DNA of 64,000 nt from Blastocatellia bacterium (GTDB lineage: Bacteria > Acidobacteriota > Blastocatellia > UBA7656): contig DATENM010000054.1 of the NCBI GenBank assembly GCA_035275065.1, positions 124,001-188,000 on the forward strand, in the 5' to 3' direction. The notes beneath the pieces were generated by a model. The model made no database searches and was not told the DNA's origin. It saw only the letters and a list, made by a program, of their open reading frames with translations. This document shows positions 1 through 10,918 of the stretch, piece by piece (positions within the stretch are counted from its first letter, which is position 1; every line of letters starts with the position of its first letter). The position numbers and the translations under genes were made by a program.

Positions 1-58
1 CGAGGTTGAACAGAAAATACGCCGCGATGACCAGCCAATCCAGTAGATTCAAGTTCAC
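1..58 (-). CDS. Sodium:solute symporter family protein, N-terminus only (partial)
   Basis: Only the first 19 codons lie in the window, read leftward from a GTG at 58 with a GAGGTG ribosome-binding site about eight bases upstream. The peptide is hydrophobic and begins NLNLLDWLVIAAYFL, which resembles the first transmembrane helix of sodium:solute symporters (SSS family). The rest is off the left edge, so the family call rests on this short N-terminal pattern. An unrelated membrane protein is possible. Confidence 0.45.
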   Translation of the reverse strand, partial: MNLNLLDWLVIAAYFLFNL

Positions 59-242
59 GCCGTCACCTCACGTTCTCGATAGTGAAAATCTATGCCCGTT
101 ATACTCAAGACCCGATCAATCATGCCAATGAAGGCAAAGTAGATGGATTGAGGAAAAGAGTCAATGGACTTACGGTAAACTAACAGGTTAAATTAACCGC
201 TACCGCGCCGAACGGAAGGGAATCCGAGAGCCGGAAGGCAGA

Positions 243-680
243 ATGATTGAGCTAAAGGTCAAACTGTTAGACGATGGCTTGCCGGCGCCGCGCTACCAGC
301 ACGCAGGCGATGCCGGGCTTGATCTGCCGAGCCGGATTGACTACCTGCTGGAGCCCGGCGAGCGGGCGCGCATCCCGACCGGCGTGGCCGTCGCGATCCC
401 GCGGGGTTACGCGGGCTTCGTCATGGTGCGCAGCGGGTTGGCGGCGCGTCACGGCATCAGTTGCGTCAATGCGCCGGGCCTGATCGATGCGGGCTATCGC
501 GGCGAGATCATCGTGATTCTGCTCAACACCGACCGGCGCGAGCCGTTCGCCATCCATCGCGGCGACCGCATCGCCCAACTGGTATTGCAAAAAGTGGTCG
601 AGGCCACCGTCGTAGCGGTTGACGAGTTGGACGCGACAGGGCGCGGCGATGGCGGTTTCGGCAGCACCGGCCAGTCCTGA
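243..680 (+). CDS. dut: Deoxyuridine 5'-triphosphate nucleotidohydrolase (dUTPase)
   Basis: Hydrolyses dUTP to dUMP and pyrophosphate, keeping uracil out of DNA and supplying dUMP for thymidylate synthesis. At 145 residues it has the usual length of the trimeric enzyme. All five family motifs are visible: DAGLDL at residues 23-28, RSGLA at 63-67, a GLIDAGYRG block at 79-87 carrying the catalytic Asp82 and Tyr84, RGDRIAQ at 106-112, and the glycine-rich C-terminal GGFGSTG at 137-143 that closes over the nucleotide. The ATG at 243 follows an AAGG-type ribosome-binding site. The next gene is convergent, so dut is probably transcribed alone. Confidence 0.95.
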   Translation: MIELKVKLLDDGLPAPRYQHAGDAGLDLPSRIDYLLEPGERARIPTGVAVAIPRGYAGFVMVRSGLAARHGISCVNAPGLIDAGYRGEIIVILLNTDRREPFAIHRGDRIAQLVLQKVVEATVVAVDELDATGRGDGGFGSTGQS

Positions 681-709
681 GCCCGGCGGTTCAACTGGCG
701 GCGGCCTTT

Positions 710-1840
710 TCAAAAGCGGTAGCGAAGAATAGCGCCGACGCCGCCGACTTCGGCAAGCAGGCTCGCGTCTTCGATGAACGTCACAGAGGCCGCCGACGCC
801 TGCGCGCGTTTCACTAACTCGTCGGCGACCAGGCGCGGTTGGCTCACGTCAATGCCCGCCTCCGCGTCGGCGGTGCTGTAAGCCGCCAGCACTTTTTTCA
901 CCTGCGCTTCGTCGTACTTGATCGCTTCGGGCGCGGCGCTGATCAGCAGGTCGTCCGCCTGCCCGTTTGAGAGCGCGGTCAAGGTGTTGGGCACGCCGAC
1001 CACCGCCAGCCCGTTGCCTCTGTACTCGTCAATCAGCCGGCTGACCTTCTCGGCGTCGCTCTGACTGTCGTGCTCGCGCAGAGACTCCATCGAGGTCGCG
1101 AAGATTTCATGCTCCGGCGCGTTGATGTCGAGGCTCACCACGTCAATCACCTTGTCGGTAAGCGGTGCCGGCATCTGCTCGCGCAGCAGCGGGATGATCA
1201 CTTCGTCTCCGGCAAGGATGATGTGCTCGGCGCGGTCGTCGCCGACTACGCGTTCGAGCACCTCAATGACTTCTTTGGCATGGTGCAGGTGGTAATTGGC
1301 CAGGTGGCGCTGATAGCGCATCTGCGACCAGCCGCCGACCTTCGTGCGGTTGGTCTTGCGGTTCTTGACCTCTTCGCTATTCAGTTTGGCGCCGCGCCCG
1401 AAGACGAAGATTCTCGCCGAGTTGGTGTTCGCCACCAGCACCGCGTACCTGGGGTATTGATCGAGCAGGCGGGCCAGCGGGTAGAGGTGCGGCTGGTCGA
1501 AGACAAACAGGCGGTTATTTTCGATGGGCGCGTCGAGCTGGACCGTCTCGAAGAAATCGCCCGCGCCGGCGCAGGCGAAGACGGCGATGCCGTTGGCCGA
1601 CGGGCGAATCTCTGTATCGAGATAGCTGTTGATCCGCTCGACATCTTTGTCGAAACTCTCGCGCTCGGGGCTGCCGGCGGCAAAAGTCTTGGCGCGCTCG
1701 CGCAGCTCGTTACGCACGAAGGTGTGATAATTGTCGTGCCCGTGTTCATCAGGCTGTGCATTCAAGTAGAGACTAATGACCGGAAAGCCGGTCGGCTCGA
1801 ATATCGACAACAACTCGATCAGCTCGGCGACGGATTGCAT
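710..1840 (-). CDS. Bacterial archaeo-eukaryotic release factor (baeRF/Vms1-like) family protein
   Basis: A 376-residue protein resembling the eRF1-like bacterial family (baeRF) related to yeast Vms1, which cleaves peptidyl-tRNA on stalled ribosomes. A GGWSQ motif at residues 169-173 followed by MRYQRH sits where the catalytic GGQ loop of eRF1 lies, here with Trp-Ser before the Gln. The C-terminal third, ending in a GGVGAILRY motif, is typical of the family's last domain (eL30-like). No signal peptide or membrane segment is seen, so it should be cytoplasmic. It is divergent from the ribosome-associated ABC-F gene across 206 bases, consistent with a translation role. Hydrolase activity is inferred from the family, not shown here. 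Confidence 0.75.
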   Translation of the reverse strand: MQSVAELIELLSIFEPTGFPVISLYLNAQPDEHGHDNYHTFVRNELRERAKTFAAGSPERESFDKDVERINSYLDTEIRPSANGIAVFACAGAGDFFETVQLDAPIENNRLFVFDQPHLYPLARLLDQYPRYAVLVANTNSARIFVFGRGAKLNSEEVKNRKTNRTKVGGWSQMRYQRHLANYHLHHAKEVIEVLERVVGDDRAEHIILAGDEVIIPLLREQMPAPLTDKVIDVVSLDINAPEHEIFATSMESLREHDSQSDAEKVSRLIDEYRGNGLAVVGVPNTLTALSNGQADDLLISAAPEAIKYDEAQVKKVLAAYSTADAEAGIDVSQPRLVADELVKRAQASAASVTFIEDASLLAEVGGVGAILRYRF

Positions 1841-2046
1841 GTCATCCCTCTTTCAGGCGGAATGATTCGGTACAACGACACCCACAAGGCGCAATCGTTG
1901 CAACCGTGATGCCAGCCGGCCCGTCGCGGCGCGTTGCTTAATCCGCAGCCGCTGCATTACAGTAGATCATTGACGCCCATATCACGAACCATCGCCGCGG
2001 CGGTGGCTATCTAAAACATTCTTGATCGAAGGATACAAATCGTTTC

Positions 2047-3735
<1,689 letters not shown>

Positions 3736-3739
3736 GGTA

Positions 3740-3790
3740 GCGCAAGGCGGTTAGCTTGCGCAATGACTCGCGTAAGCGGTTAGCTTGCGC
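3740..3790. repeat. Two tandem REP-like palindromes downstream of ettA
   Basis: Two copies of a hairpin unit lie 30 bases apart. Unit 1 (3740-3761) has arms GCGCAAG and CTTGCGC around GCGGTTAG. Unit 2 (3770-3790) has arms GCGTAAG and CTTGCGC around CGGTTAG. They fill the gap between the ettA stop and the start of the next gene. No poly-T follows, so they look more like dispersed extragenic palindromes than an intrinsic terminator, though they could stabilise the ettA mRNA end. Confidence 0.6.
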
Positions 3791-3805
3791 TACAGCGAAG
3801 GAAAC

Positions 3806-5767
3806 ATGAGAAAACTGCTTGTGCTTGGATTAATCGCAATGACCGCCTGCACCACAGCCAACAACGCCAACCGCTCGGGCAACACGAGCGGCGACGAAGC
3901 GTTCAAGAAAACGCTCAACGCTTACGTCGTCGAATTCCTGCGGCGCAACCCGACCGTGAACACTTACCTGGGCGGCGCCGGGCTCGACCCGTCGCTTGCG
4001 GAAGCGGACGGCAAGCTGCGCGATTACTCTGCCGCCGCGCTCACGGACGAAGACCGCTGGCTCGCCGACGCCCAGAAAGCCATCGAAGGCACGGACGCCA
4101 ACACGCTTTCCGCCAACGCGCGCATTGACCGCGACGTGGCGCTGGCGCAGATTCGCTTTCAGCTCCATCAGCATCAAGCGCGGCGTTATCAGGAGCGCGC
4201 CCTCGACACCTTTGTCGGCGAGCCGTTCCGCGCCCTCGACTGGCAACTGCAAGGCATGGCGCAGACCGGCGACAAGACTTATGGCACGGCGGACGAATGG
4301 GGGTTGGTGGTCAAGCGCGTGGCGGTGATCCCGCAATTCCTGGCGACGGCGCAGGAGCAGTTGATGGCCGGCGTCAAATCAGGCAACACGCCGGACAGGC
4401 GCATGCTGCAACGCGACGGCCTCAACACGTCGGCGGCCAACGCCAAGTATTTCGGCGAAACCTTGCCGAAGATGGCCGAAGAACGTCTGAGCGGGCCGCA
4501 GCGCGATCAATTGCTCGGCCAACTGCGCGACGCCGCGAAACAGGCTTCGGAAGCCTATTTGAAGATGCATGACTTTGTCGCCTCGGCCTTCTTCGACGAC
4601 GCCGCGGCGGGCAAGGTCAAGGCGCAATTTGCCGCCGACCACTTCGCGATGGGCGAAGAGGAGTACAACTGGGCGCTCAAGAACAATTTCAAGCTCGACA
4701 AGACGGCGGCGCAGCTTTACGACGAAGCCATGCCCATCGTCCAGCAGACGCAGCAGCAGATGATCGATCTGGCGCGCCAGATCGGCACCCAGCGCAACTG
4801 GACGCTGCCCGCTGATGGGCCGCAGGCCGTGCGCTTCGTCTTCGATCAGCTCTCGAAAGACTACCCGAAGTCGGATGCGGAGATGGTGGAGTGGTATCGG
4901 CAGGCGGCTTTCCGGCTTGTAGATTATGCGCGCAAGACCGGGATCTTTGACGTGCCGGCGGATTACAAGCTCGAAGTCGTCGAGACGCCGCCGCCTTTGC
5001 AGGCTTCGATTGACGGCGCGGCCTACTACCCTGCGCCGCCGTTTAAGAACAGCGGGGTCGGGCGCTTCTACGTCACGCCGACGCACAACGATGAAGCGGC
5101 GTTGAAAGATAACAATCGCGCGGCGCTCGCCGACCTGTCGGCGCACGAAGGCTTCCCCGGCCACGACTGGTACTACAAAGTGCTGACGCAGTACCGCGAG
5201 CAAATCTCGCCGGTGCGCTGGTTGACGCCGGGCGCGGTCGAAGACTCGTCAGCGATGTGGGAAGACTCGATGCCGAGCGAAGGCTGGGGCTTGTACGCCG
5301 AAGCCTTGATGGCCGAAGCGCAGCCGGGCGCGCCGGACGGTTTCTACACGCCGGAAGAGCGGCTCTACCAGTTGAAGGGTAAGCTCTACCGCGACCTGCG
5401 CGTGCGCGTCGACACAGGCATTCACACGGGCCGCCTGACTTATGACGACGCGGTGAAGCTGTTTTCGGAAGTCGTGGATTTCCTGCCCGGCGCCTGTGAC
5501 GCGGCGGCGATGCAGAGCAAAGAGGCGAAAGGCGCCAGTTGCCGTGGAGCCGAAGCCGCCATCTTCCGCTATTCAAAGTGGCCGACGCAGGCGATCACCT
5601 ATCGGCTGGGCAAAGATCAAATCTACGCGCTGCGCGAAGAAGCATCTCGGCAGCTTGGCGACAAGTTCTCGCCGAAGACGTTTCATCTGGCCTACATCAA
5701 GCAGGGGACGATCCCGGCGAATTATTTCCGCGAGCAGTTGTTGAGCGAGTTGCAACAGGCGAAGTGA
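3806..5767 (+). CDS. DUF885 family lipoprotein, putative zinc metallo-hydrolase
   Basis: A 653-residue exported protein. I chose the ATG at 3806 because it follows GAAGGAAAC and starts directly with a lipoprotein-type signal (MRKLLVLGLIAMTAC); a longer reading frame opens at 3785 inside the upstream palindrome. A serine/asparagine-rich tether follows the cysteine. The DUF885 hallmark HEGFPGH is near residue 447 and EGWGLYAE about 45 residues later; together they resemble a gluzincin-type HExxH...E zinc site. Members are secreted or periplasmic and thought to be carboxypeptidase-like, but the substrate is unknown. It is convergent with the amidase gene. Confidence 0.85.
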   Translation: MRKLLVLGLIAMTACTTANNANRSGNTSGDEAFKKTLNAYVVEFLRRNPTVNTYLGGAGLDPSLAEADGKLRDYSAAALTDEDRWLADAQKAIEGTDANTLSANARIDRDVALAQIRFQLHQHQARRYQERALDTFVGEPFRALDWQLQGMAQTGDKTYGTADEWGLVVKRVAVIPQFLATAQEQLMAGVKSGNTPDRRMLQRDGLNTSAANAKYFGETLPKMAEERLSGPQRDQLLGQLRDAAKQASEAYLKMHDFVASAFFDDAAAGKVKAQFAADHFAMGEEEYNWALKNNFKLDKTAAQLYDEAMPIVQQTQQQMIDLARQIGTQRNWTLPADGPQAVRFVFDQLSKDYPKSDAEMVEWYRQAAFRLVDYARKTGIFDVPADYKLEVVETPPPLQASIDGAAYYPAPPFKNSGVGRFYVTPTHNDEAALKDNNRAALADLSAHEGFPGHDWYYKVLTQYREQISPVRWLTPGAVEDSSAMWEDSMPSEGWGLYAEALMAEAQPGAPDGFYTPEERLYQLKGKLYRDLRVRVDTGIHTGRLTYDDAVKLFSEVVDFLPGACDAAAMQSKEAKGASCRGAEAAIFRYSKWPTQAITYRLGKDQIYALREEASRQLGDKFSPKTFHLAYIKQGTIPANYFREQLLSELQQAK

Positions 5768-5784
5768 GGCCGGCCACCGCGCCA

Positions 5785-6582
5785 TTACGCGGCGTCGAGT
5801 GCGGCCCACGTCTTCGGCCCCACAATGCCGTCCGGGGTAAGCCCGCGACCGCGCTGGAACTCGCGCACCGCCGCCTCTGTCTTAGGTCCGAAACTCCCAT
5901 TCGCAGGGGTCACGCTGAGTTTGGTTTGGATATGCTCAACCAACTCACTCTGGGCGCCGCGGCGTAGGGTCGGACGTCCCGGGGGGTGGCCGGGATTGGC
6001 CGGCGGCTCGGCAGAGGGGATCAGCACGGGCGCAGGCGCCACGCCGTTGAGGATCGCCGCCACCGACGAACGAAACGGCCCCATGTCGAAGCTGGGGTCG
6101 TTCTTGCGGCCTGCCGGGAGGGCATACTCTTTGTGCCCGGCACAGAACTCCGACCCCCGCCCGATGTGCTTCAGGATGGCGGCGACGCCGCGCTGGTAAG
6201 CGTCGAGCTGCACCGCTGGCCAGGGGTCGTCCGGCAGGCCGGTATTCTCCGCCTCGATGCCGATGAAGTTGGAGTTGCCGTTGGGCAGCCCTCTCCAGAT
6301 GCCCCTGCCGGCATGGTTGCAGCGCCCGGCGGCGATCACATAGAACGTGCCATCGCGACCGAGGCCGAGTTGGGCGAGCGGCCCGTGAAGGTCGGACCGC
6401 CCATTAATCAAGGTGTTCAAGCTCGGCATGTTGCCACTCTTCGGCCCCGCCGTGTGGTGACAAATCACGCCGAAGATGGTGCCGACATCGCCGCGCCCGC
6501 GATTTTCCCAGCCGAAACTGGTGGAGACTTTCAGGCCGGCCTGCTTCAGCGCGTCCGGTAGCCAGATCAATGAGAATGGCAT
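5785..6582 (-). CDS. N-acetylmuramoyl-L-alanine amidase with C-terminal peptidoglycan-binding domain
   Basis: A 265-residue peptidoglycan hydrolase. Residues 1-170 form an amidase_2/PGRP-type domain: CHHTAG (His42/His43) gives the first zinc ligand region, His90 lies in CNHAG, and GHK at 149-151 with a KNDP motif near 160-163 matches the second ligand and active-site loop. After a proline-rich linker, residues 205-265 form a PG_binding_1 domain (LRRGAQS...GIVGPKTWAAL). No signal peptide is seen, as in phage-type endolysins, so it may need another export route. It is one base downstream of the membrane-protein gene, with a strong AAGGAGG site inside that gene's end, so the two form an operon. 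Confidence 0.87.
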   Translation of the reverse strand: MPFSLIWLPDALKQAGLKVSTSFGWENRGRGDVGTIFGVICHHTAGPKSGNMPSLNTLINGRSDLHGPLAQLGLGRDGTFYVIAAGRCNHAGRGIWRGLPNGNSNFIGIEAENTGLPDDPWPAVQLDAYQRGVAAILKHIGRGSEFCAGHKEYALPAGRKNDPSFDMGPFRSSVAAILNGVAPAPVLIPSAEPPANPGHPPGRPTLRRGAQSELVEHIQTKLSVTPANGSFGPKTEAAVREFQRGRGLTPDGIVGPKTWAALDAA

Positions 6583-6583
6583 G

Positions 6584-7996
6584 TTAAGCTACGCCTCCTT
6601 CTGCCGCAGGTAATTCCTCGTCCGGCGTTGGGTTTTCAGTAGTATCAACTTCGCACCCATCCTCGCCGCTCTCGTTGTCAACAGGGCTTGCGCCATCCAC
6701 GCCCGATGGCGGGGCGGGAGCAGGCGCGGGCACGGGCACCGGCGCCGGCGCGGGCGCTGATGCCGCCAGAGGTGCCGCCGCCACCGGCTGCCGTGGAAGC
6801 TGGCGGTCTTCTGAAGCCTCCTCAGGACTCTTTTCATGCGGCTTGACCGTGGAGCGGATCACCATGATCTTGTTCAGGGTGTCGAACCAGAAGGGGGCGC
6901 CGAGCGACGCCGCGAAGGCGGTCATCAACCACCCGAGGATCGGGGCGAAGTAGTTGTTCCAGGGTCCCCCCAAGGTATCTTTCGGGCGCTCGGCGCCGCG
7001 CAGGGGCGCTCCCCAGCCCGCCGCCCAGCCGATAGGCAGGCCCAACGAATCGAGGTCACTCTTTGCTCTGGTATAGTCGTCCATGGCCCTATCAGCAGCC
7101 GAATTTGTATTGGCCGCCGAATTCGTATTGGCCGCCGAATTCGTATTAGCTGCCGAATTCCTATTGCCGGTCGAGTTCGTATTGCCAGCCGAATTTGTAT
7201 TGCCAGCCGAATTCGTATTGGCAGCCGCACTTGTATTGGCAGCCGCACTTGTATTGGCAGCCTCCTTCTCCTTGAGGGACGTTTCGACTCTCGCGACAAT
7301 CTCGGCGCGGGCCGTGTCGTTGCGGTAGAGGTAGTTGGCGATGGTGATGGTGTTGATATTCAACCCGACGGCCACCAGCAAGCCGATAACGAAGATGATC
7401 CACTGCGTCCTGCGCTTGTACCAGCCTGAGACGCGGTCCATGGCGCTGTCATACCATGCTTCTATGTTCGCCTGAACCTGGTTGATGTCCCCCTGCGCCG
7501 AGTCAATCGCCGTCAGCAACACCCGCTGCACCTCCAGATTCCCTAGATTCCCGACGTTCGCCCGCAGGCGGTCAAGCGAGATCACAGGCGCGGCGGCGCT
7601 GCTATTAGTGGCGTCCGTGGCCGGCCCGCGCGCGGCGATGTCCATCAGCGCCAGAGCGAAATTTTTCGAGGGAATGTAGGAGGGCAGGTTCTTGCCTCTG
7701 GTTAGAATCCCTGGGCGTTTGACCTCCTCGTCATCCCCCTTACCCTTGAGCTCCACGGCTTCTGGTTTGTAGGCCCCTGAGAAGATGCCGTTAACGAGCG
7801 GGTGTTTGTAGAATTGTTCGACAAGACCTTTACGTTTCGTGTCGTGGAGAAGCTCGCGGATGCCGTATTCGAGATGGACCGCGCGAGTCTTCAGCCATGC
7901 CTCGATACCTTCGCGTACCGCCGTACAGATCGAACTGACCAGCAGGTAGACGAAGACGAGTCCGATAGCAACTTCCAGAATCTGGGATCCGAACAT
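6584..7996 (-). CDS. Membrane protein with ANTNS-repeat linker, unknown function
   Basis: A 470-residue integral membrane protein I do not recognise by name. The N-terminus (residues 5-25) is one hydrophobic helix followed by an amphipathic charged stretch. A second hydrophobic segment lies near 199-220 and a third near 345-365. Between the second and third are about nine copies of a six-residue AANTNS/AGNTNS unit, a flexible low-complexity spacer, then a short coiled region. The C-terminal 90 residues are acidic with a proline/alanine-rich patch. The start has a clear AAGGAGG site. The amidase gene follows after one base, so it may anchor or position cell-wall remodelling; that link is inference. 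Confidence 0.75.
   Translation of the reverse strand: MFGSQILEVAIGLVFVYLLVSSICTAVREGIEAWLKTRAVHLEYGIRELLHDTKRKGLVEQFYKHPLVNGIFSGAYKPEAVELKGKGDDEEVKRPGILTRGKNLPSYIPSKNFALALMDIAARGPATDATNSSAAAPVISLDRLRANVGNLGNLEVQRVLLTAIDSAQGDINQVQANIEAWYDSAMDRVSGWYKRRTQWIIFVIGLLVAVGLNINTITIANYLYRNDTARAEIVARVETSLKEKEAANTSAAANTSAAANTNSAGNTNSAGNTNSTGNRNSAANTNSAANTNSAANTNSAADRAMDDYTRAKSDLDSLGLPIGWAAGWGAPLRGAERPKDTLGGPWNNYFAPILGWLMTAFAASLGAPFWFDTLNKIMVIRSTVKPHEKSPEEASEDRQLPRQPVAAAPLAASAPAPAPVPVPAPAPAPPSGVDGASPVDNESGEDGCEVDTTENPTPDEELPAAEGGVA
7090..7262. repeat. 18-bp tandem repeat encoding the ANTNS linker
   Basis: About nine imperfect tandem copies of an 18-base unit built around GCCGAATTCGTATTG. Because 18 is divisible by three, copy-number change keeps the gene in frame and alters linker length only. 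The first copies contain EcoRI-like GAATTC; the last two are changed to GCACTTGTATTG. Confidence 0.85.
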
Positions 7997-8217
7997 CTCA
8001 CGCCTCCTTCGGGGATGGGTTGGCCAAGATTACTCTAAAGCGCGCTGTGAATGCAACAAAAATATACTGAAAATAATAAAGTGAAGAAATTTATTCAGCG
8101 TTGCCCAGTCGGGCGGACGTGGCCCCCGCAACCTGCGGCAGGAAACGGCATGGCCGACGGCGACGGCTAACGGGCCAGCGCCGGCCCGGAACCTTCGGAG
8201 GTGTTTGAGGGTGATGG

Positions 8218-8853
8218 TTAAGCGCCCTGAACGCGACGCGGCTGCGGGCGCACAGGCTTGCGTTCGGTGTAGGCAGGCAGGTACTTGTTGGCGATGCGAT
8301 AGAGCAACAGCGCGGCGAGCGCGGCGGCAAACAGCAGCGGCTCGCGGGTGTCGGCCTTCACCAGCATGTAGTAATGCAGCGCGCCGCCCGCCGCCGCGAT
8401 ATAGACCAGCCGGTGCAAGCGATTCCAGCGCTTGCCGCCCAGCCGCTTGATCATCTTCTGTGTCGAGGTCACGGCCAGCGGCACGAGCAGCACGAAGCTC
8501 GCCATGCCGACCGTGATGAAGGGCCGCTTGCCGACATCTTCGATCACCGCTCGCAAGCTCGCCGAGCGGTCGAGCAGTGTATAAATCAACAGGTGCAGCG
8601 CGGCGTAGAAGAAGCCGAACAGCCCCAGCATGCGCCGGAACTTCACCATCCACGGCTGGCCGAGCAGTTTGCGCAACGGCGTCACCGCCAGCGAGATAAT
8701 CAGAAACAACAGCGCCAGCGTCCCCGTAGTGCGAATGGCAAACTCTGAAGGGTTGGCGCCGAGCCTGTGATAGTAGGCGTCGTGCAGCAACAGCACGAGC
8801 GGCACGCTGCCGTTGACGAAGATGACGAAGCGGGCGAAACCTGTGTCTTTCAT
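8218..8853 (-). CDS. msrQ: Protein-methionine-sulfoxide reductase heme-binding subunit MsrQ
   Basis: A 211-residue membrane cytochrome b-type subunit that passes electrons from the quinone pool or respiratory chain to the periplasmic reductase MsrP. I chose the ATG at 8853, seven bases after the msrP stop, rather than the longer frame from 8922 that would overlap msrP. About five or six hydrophobic helices are visible. Family landmarks include an early helix with histidine (LLLHDAYYHRLG), RRMLGLFGFFYAALHLLIY, and WNRLHRLVYIAAAGGALHYYM, the last two carrying the heme-ligand histidines. It is the second gene of an msrPQ operon. Confidence 0.93.
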   Translation of the reverse strand: MKDTGFARFVIFVNGSVPLVLLLHDAYYHRLGANPSEFAIRTTGTLALLFLIISLAVTPLRKLLGQPWMVKFRRMLGLFGFFYAALHLLIYTLLDRSASLRAVIEDVGKRPFITVGMASFVLLVPLAVTSTQKMIKRLGGKRWNRLHRLVYIAAAGGALHYYMLVKADTREPLLFAAALAALLLYRIANKYLPAYTERKPVRPQPRRVQGA

Positions 8854-8860
8854 TACCGGC

Positions 8861-9838
8861 TCAAAAATACTTGCGCAGATCCATGCCTGAATAGAGACCG
8901 GCCACCTGATCCGCGTAGCCATTGAACATCAGCGTGTCGCGCCGCCCGAACTCGCCGATGCGCTGCTCGGTCCGCTGGCTCCAGCGCGGATGGTCTACCT
9001 CGGGGTTGACGTTTGAATAGAAGCCATACTCGCGCGGGCTGTCCTGGTTCCAGGTCGTTGGCGGCTCGCCGTCCGTCAGGCGAATCTTAACGATGGACTT
9101 GATGCCCTTGAAACCATACTTCCACGGCACCACCAGGCGGAGCGGCGCGCCGTTTTGCGGCGGCAGAGTTTCGCCATAAAGCCCGGTCGCCAGAATCGTC
9201 AGCGGGTGCAGTGCTTCGTCGAGGCGCAAGCCTTCGACATAAGGCCAATCCAGCACGCTGCCGCTGCGCACGTTGGGCATCTGGTTCGGATCGGCGAGCG
9301 ATTGGAAGGCGACGTACTTCGCCTGCGAGGTCGGCTGCACTTCGCTCAACAATCTGGCCAGCGGGAAGCCGACCCACGGGATAATCATCGACCACGCCTC
9401 GACGCAGCGGTGGCGGTAGACGCGCTCTTCCGGCGGCGCAATCTTGAGCAGGTCATCAAGGTCGAAGGTCTTCGGCTTATGCGCCAGGCCCGTGACTTCG
9501 ACTGTCCACGGGCGGGTGACATAGTTCCTGGCGCGCGGCGCGACCAGCCGCTTGTCAGTCGAAAACTCGTAGAAGTTGTTATAGTGCGTGATGTCTTCGT
9601 AAGGAGTCTGGGCGTCGTTGATCGTCGGCACGCTTGCGCCCGATGCGGTTTGCACGTCGGCGATCTTTTCGCCCGCGGCGCTCTCCTGGCTCGGGGTCGC
9701 AAAGCGGCGATAGAGCCAGCCGGTGCCGAGCGCCGTGGCCGTGAGCGCCGCGCCGCGCAGAAAGAGGCGGCGCGACGTGTAGACCTCTTTGTCGGTAATC
9801 TCGCTGGCTTTGATCTCTTCCGGCTTCTTAATCAGCAT
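8861..9838 (-). CDS. msrP: Protein-methionine-sulfoxide reductase catalytic subunit MsrP
   Basis: A 325-residue molybdopterin enzyme that repairs oxidised methionine in periplasmic proteins, working with MsrQ. A twin-arginine signal SRRLFLRG at residues 22-29 marks folded export with cofactor by Tat. The molybdenum-ligating cysteine is Cys145 in [11 protein letters not shown], followed by the WVGFPL pocket region. The C-terminal [11 protein letters not shown] and YGFYSNVNP motifs are typical of YedY proteins. Length agrees with the family (about 330). It is the first gene of a two-gene unit with msrQ. Confidence 0.95.
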   Translation of the reverse strand: MLIKKPEEIKASEITDKEVYTSRRLFLRGAALTATALGTGWLYRRFATPSQESAAGEKIADVQTASGASVPTINDAQTPYEDITHYNNFYEFSTDKRLVAPRARNYVTRPWTVEVTGLAHKPKTFDLDDLLKIAPPEERVYRHRCVEAWSMIIPWVGFPLARLLSEVQPTSQAKYVAFQSLADPNQMPNVRSGSVLDWPYVEGLRLDEALHPLTILATGLYGETLPPQNGAPLRLVVPWKYGFKGIKSIVKIRLTDGEPPTTWNQDSPREYGFYSNVNPEVDHPRWSQRTEQRIGEFGRRDTLMFNGYADQVAGLYSGMDLRKYF

Positions 9839-9904
9839 ACGACTTCCTCAACCTGAATCCGTCTCCACACGTCTAAATTATACCGCAGTTGGCGGGGCGC
9901 TTCG

Positions 9905-10756
9905 TCAGCTGCGCGGCTCTTTCACAAGCGGCAGCGCGGCGACGCCGAGCACGCGGCGGCTGTGGCGCTCCTGAATGAAGACGACGATTTTCAGGTGGTC
10001 GCGCTGCCACTTGTCATCGAGATGCGCGGTGGTCGTCAAGGCGAACTCGCCGGCCCGCGCATCGAGCGCGCCGACGGCCGCCAGCGTTCGCGCGACTGCC
10101 GTATGGCTTAACCGCCGCCCGGAGTTTTCGCCGCGCGCGACGCTAGAGCGCAAGCCGCTCTCGCTGATGGCCAGAACGATTTCCGCACGATCACCTTTTG
10201 TAATCTCCGGCACATTCTCGACGCGCACGGTAATCGGCACGTCATGGCTCGCAGCTTTCGCATCGGCGGCGAAGGCTAGAGTGAGGCGCGCTTTCGGGGC
10301 GCGCGCCGCGGCTTCGATAGCCTGGCGAGCGCGGCTACTGTTGCTGCCGACGAATTCTTCGCTGCCGTCAACGACCATCTGCGGCGTGTAGATGTCGTCG
10401 CGGTCAAAGCGGCTGGCGTACTCGCTCTGCCGCGCCGAGAACTGCGCCGACGAGAACGGGTCGGTCCAGCCCAGGTGGTTCCAGTAATCGACGTGCTCGC
10501 TCAAAGCGATGACTTCGGCGCTGTTGATGGGCTGCGTTTGATCGAGGTGAGCGAGCAATTCGTCGGCGGGCGGACAGCTCGAACAGCCTTCGGAGGTGAA
10601 CAATTCGACGAGAACGATGGGGCGCTCGCCGGCGGCTGCCGGGCCATCAGCGAGCATCTCGAAGCGGTCACCGCGCCCGGCGTTTCGACTCAGCACGACT
10701 GCCACAATCAGCACGACCGCGGTGATAACCAGGGCGATGGCGAATTTGATTCTCAT
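9905..10756 (-). CDS. DUF1223 family thioredoxin-like protein, membrane-anchored
   Basis: A 283-residue protein starting at the ATG at 10756, directly before an N-terminal hydrophobic anchor (residues 4-23); a longer frame upstream is unlikely coding. The DUF1223 signature VELFTSEGCSSCPPAD contains a CxxC pair (Cys58, Cys61) on a thioredoxin-like fold, followed by LSEHVDYWNHLGWTDPFSS, which is highly conserved in the family. It is probably periplasmic-facing. Function is unknown; a thiol-redox role is inferred from the CxxC. It follows the vanX-like gene in the same direction after about 160 bases. Confidence 0.83.
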   Translation of the reverse strand: MRIKFAIALVITAVVLIVAVVLSRNAGRGDRFEMLADGPAAAGERPIVLVELFTSEGCSSCPPADELLAHLDQTQPINSAEVIALSEHVDYWNHLGWTDPFSSAQFSARQSEYASRFDRDDIYTPQMVVDGSEEFVGSNSSRARQAIEAAARAPKARLTLAFAADAKAASHDVPITVRVENVPEITKGDRAEIVLAISESGLRSSVARGENSGRRLSHTAVARTLAAVGALDARAGEFALTTTAHLDDKWQRDHLKIVVFIQERHSRRVLGVAALPLVKEPRS

Positions 10757-10918
10757 GCGCACCTTCGCGAAATCATCAGCCGCCAACGGCATTAAGCCGG
10801 GCTTGGCCTCACAGCTTGAATGCCGCCGCGCCGCCAATTTATTCCCCGCATTCGCCGCACTACATTCGCGCATGGCAAATGCTTATGAGCACACGCGGCG
10901 GCAGTCAACGCACGGCGT

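Noticed and set aside
5785..6582. Amidase as a lysis enzyme releasing the eCIS particles
   Set aside because: It is about 13 kb away, on the opposite strand, behind a terminator, and paired with a different gene. No link beyond a general peptidoglycan role can be shown.
7090..7262. CRISPR-like array
   Set aside because: Repeats are contiguous 18-base units without spacers and lie in frame inside a coding sequence.
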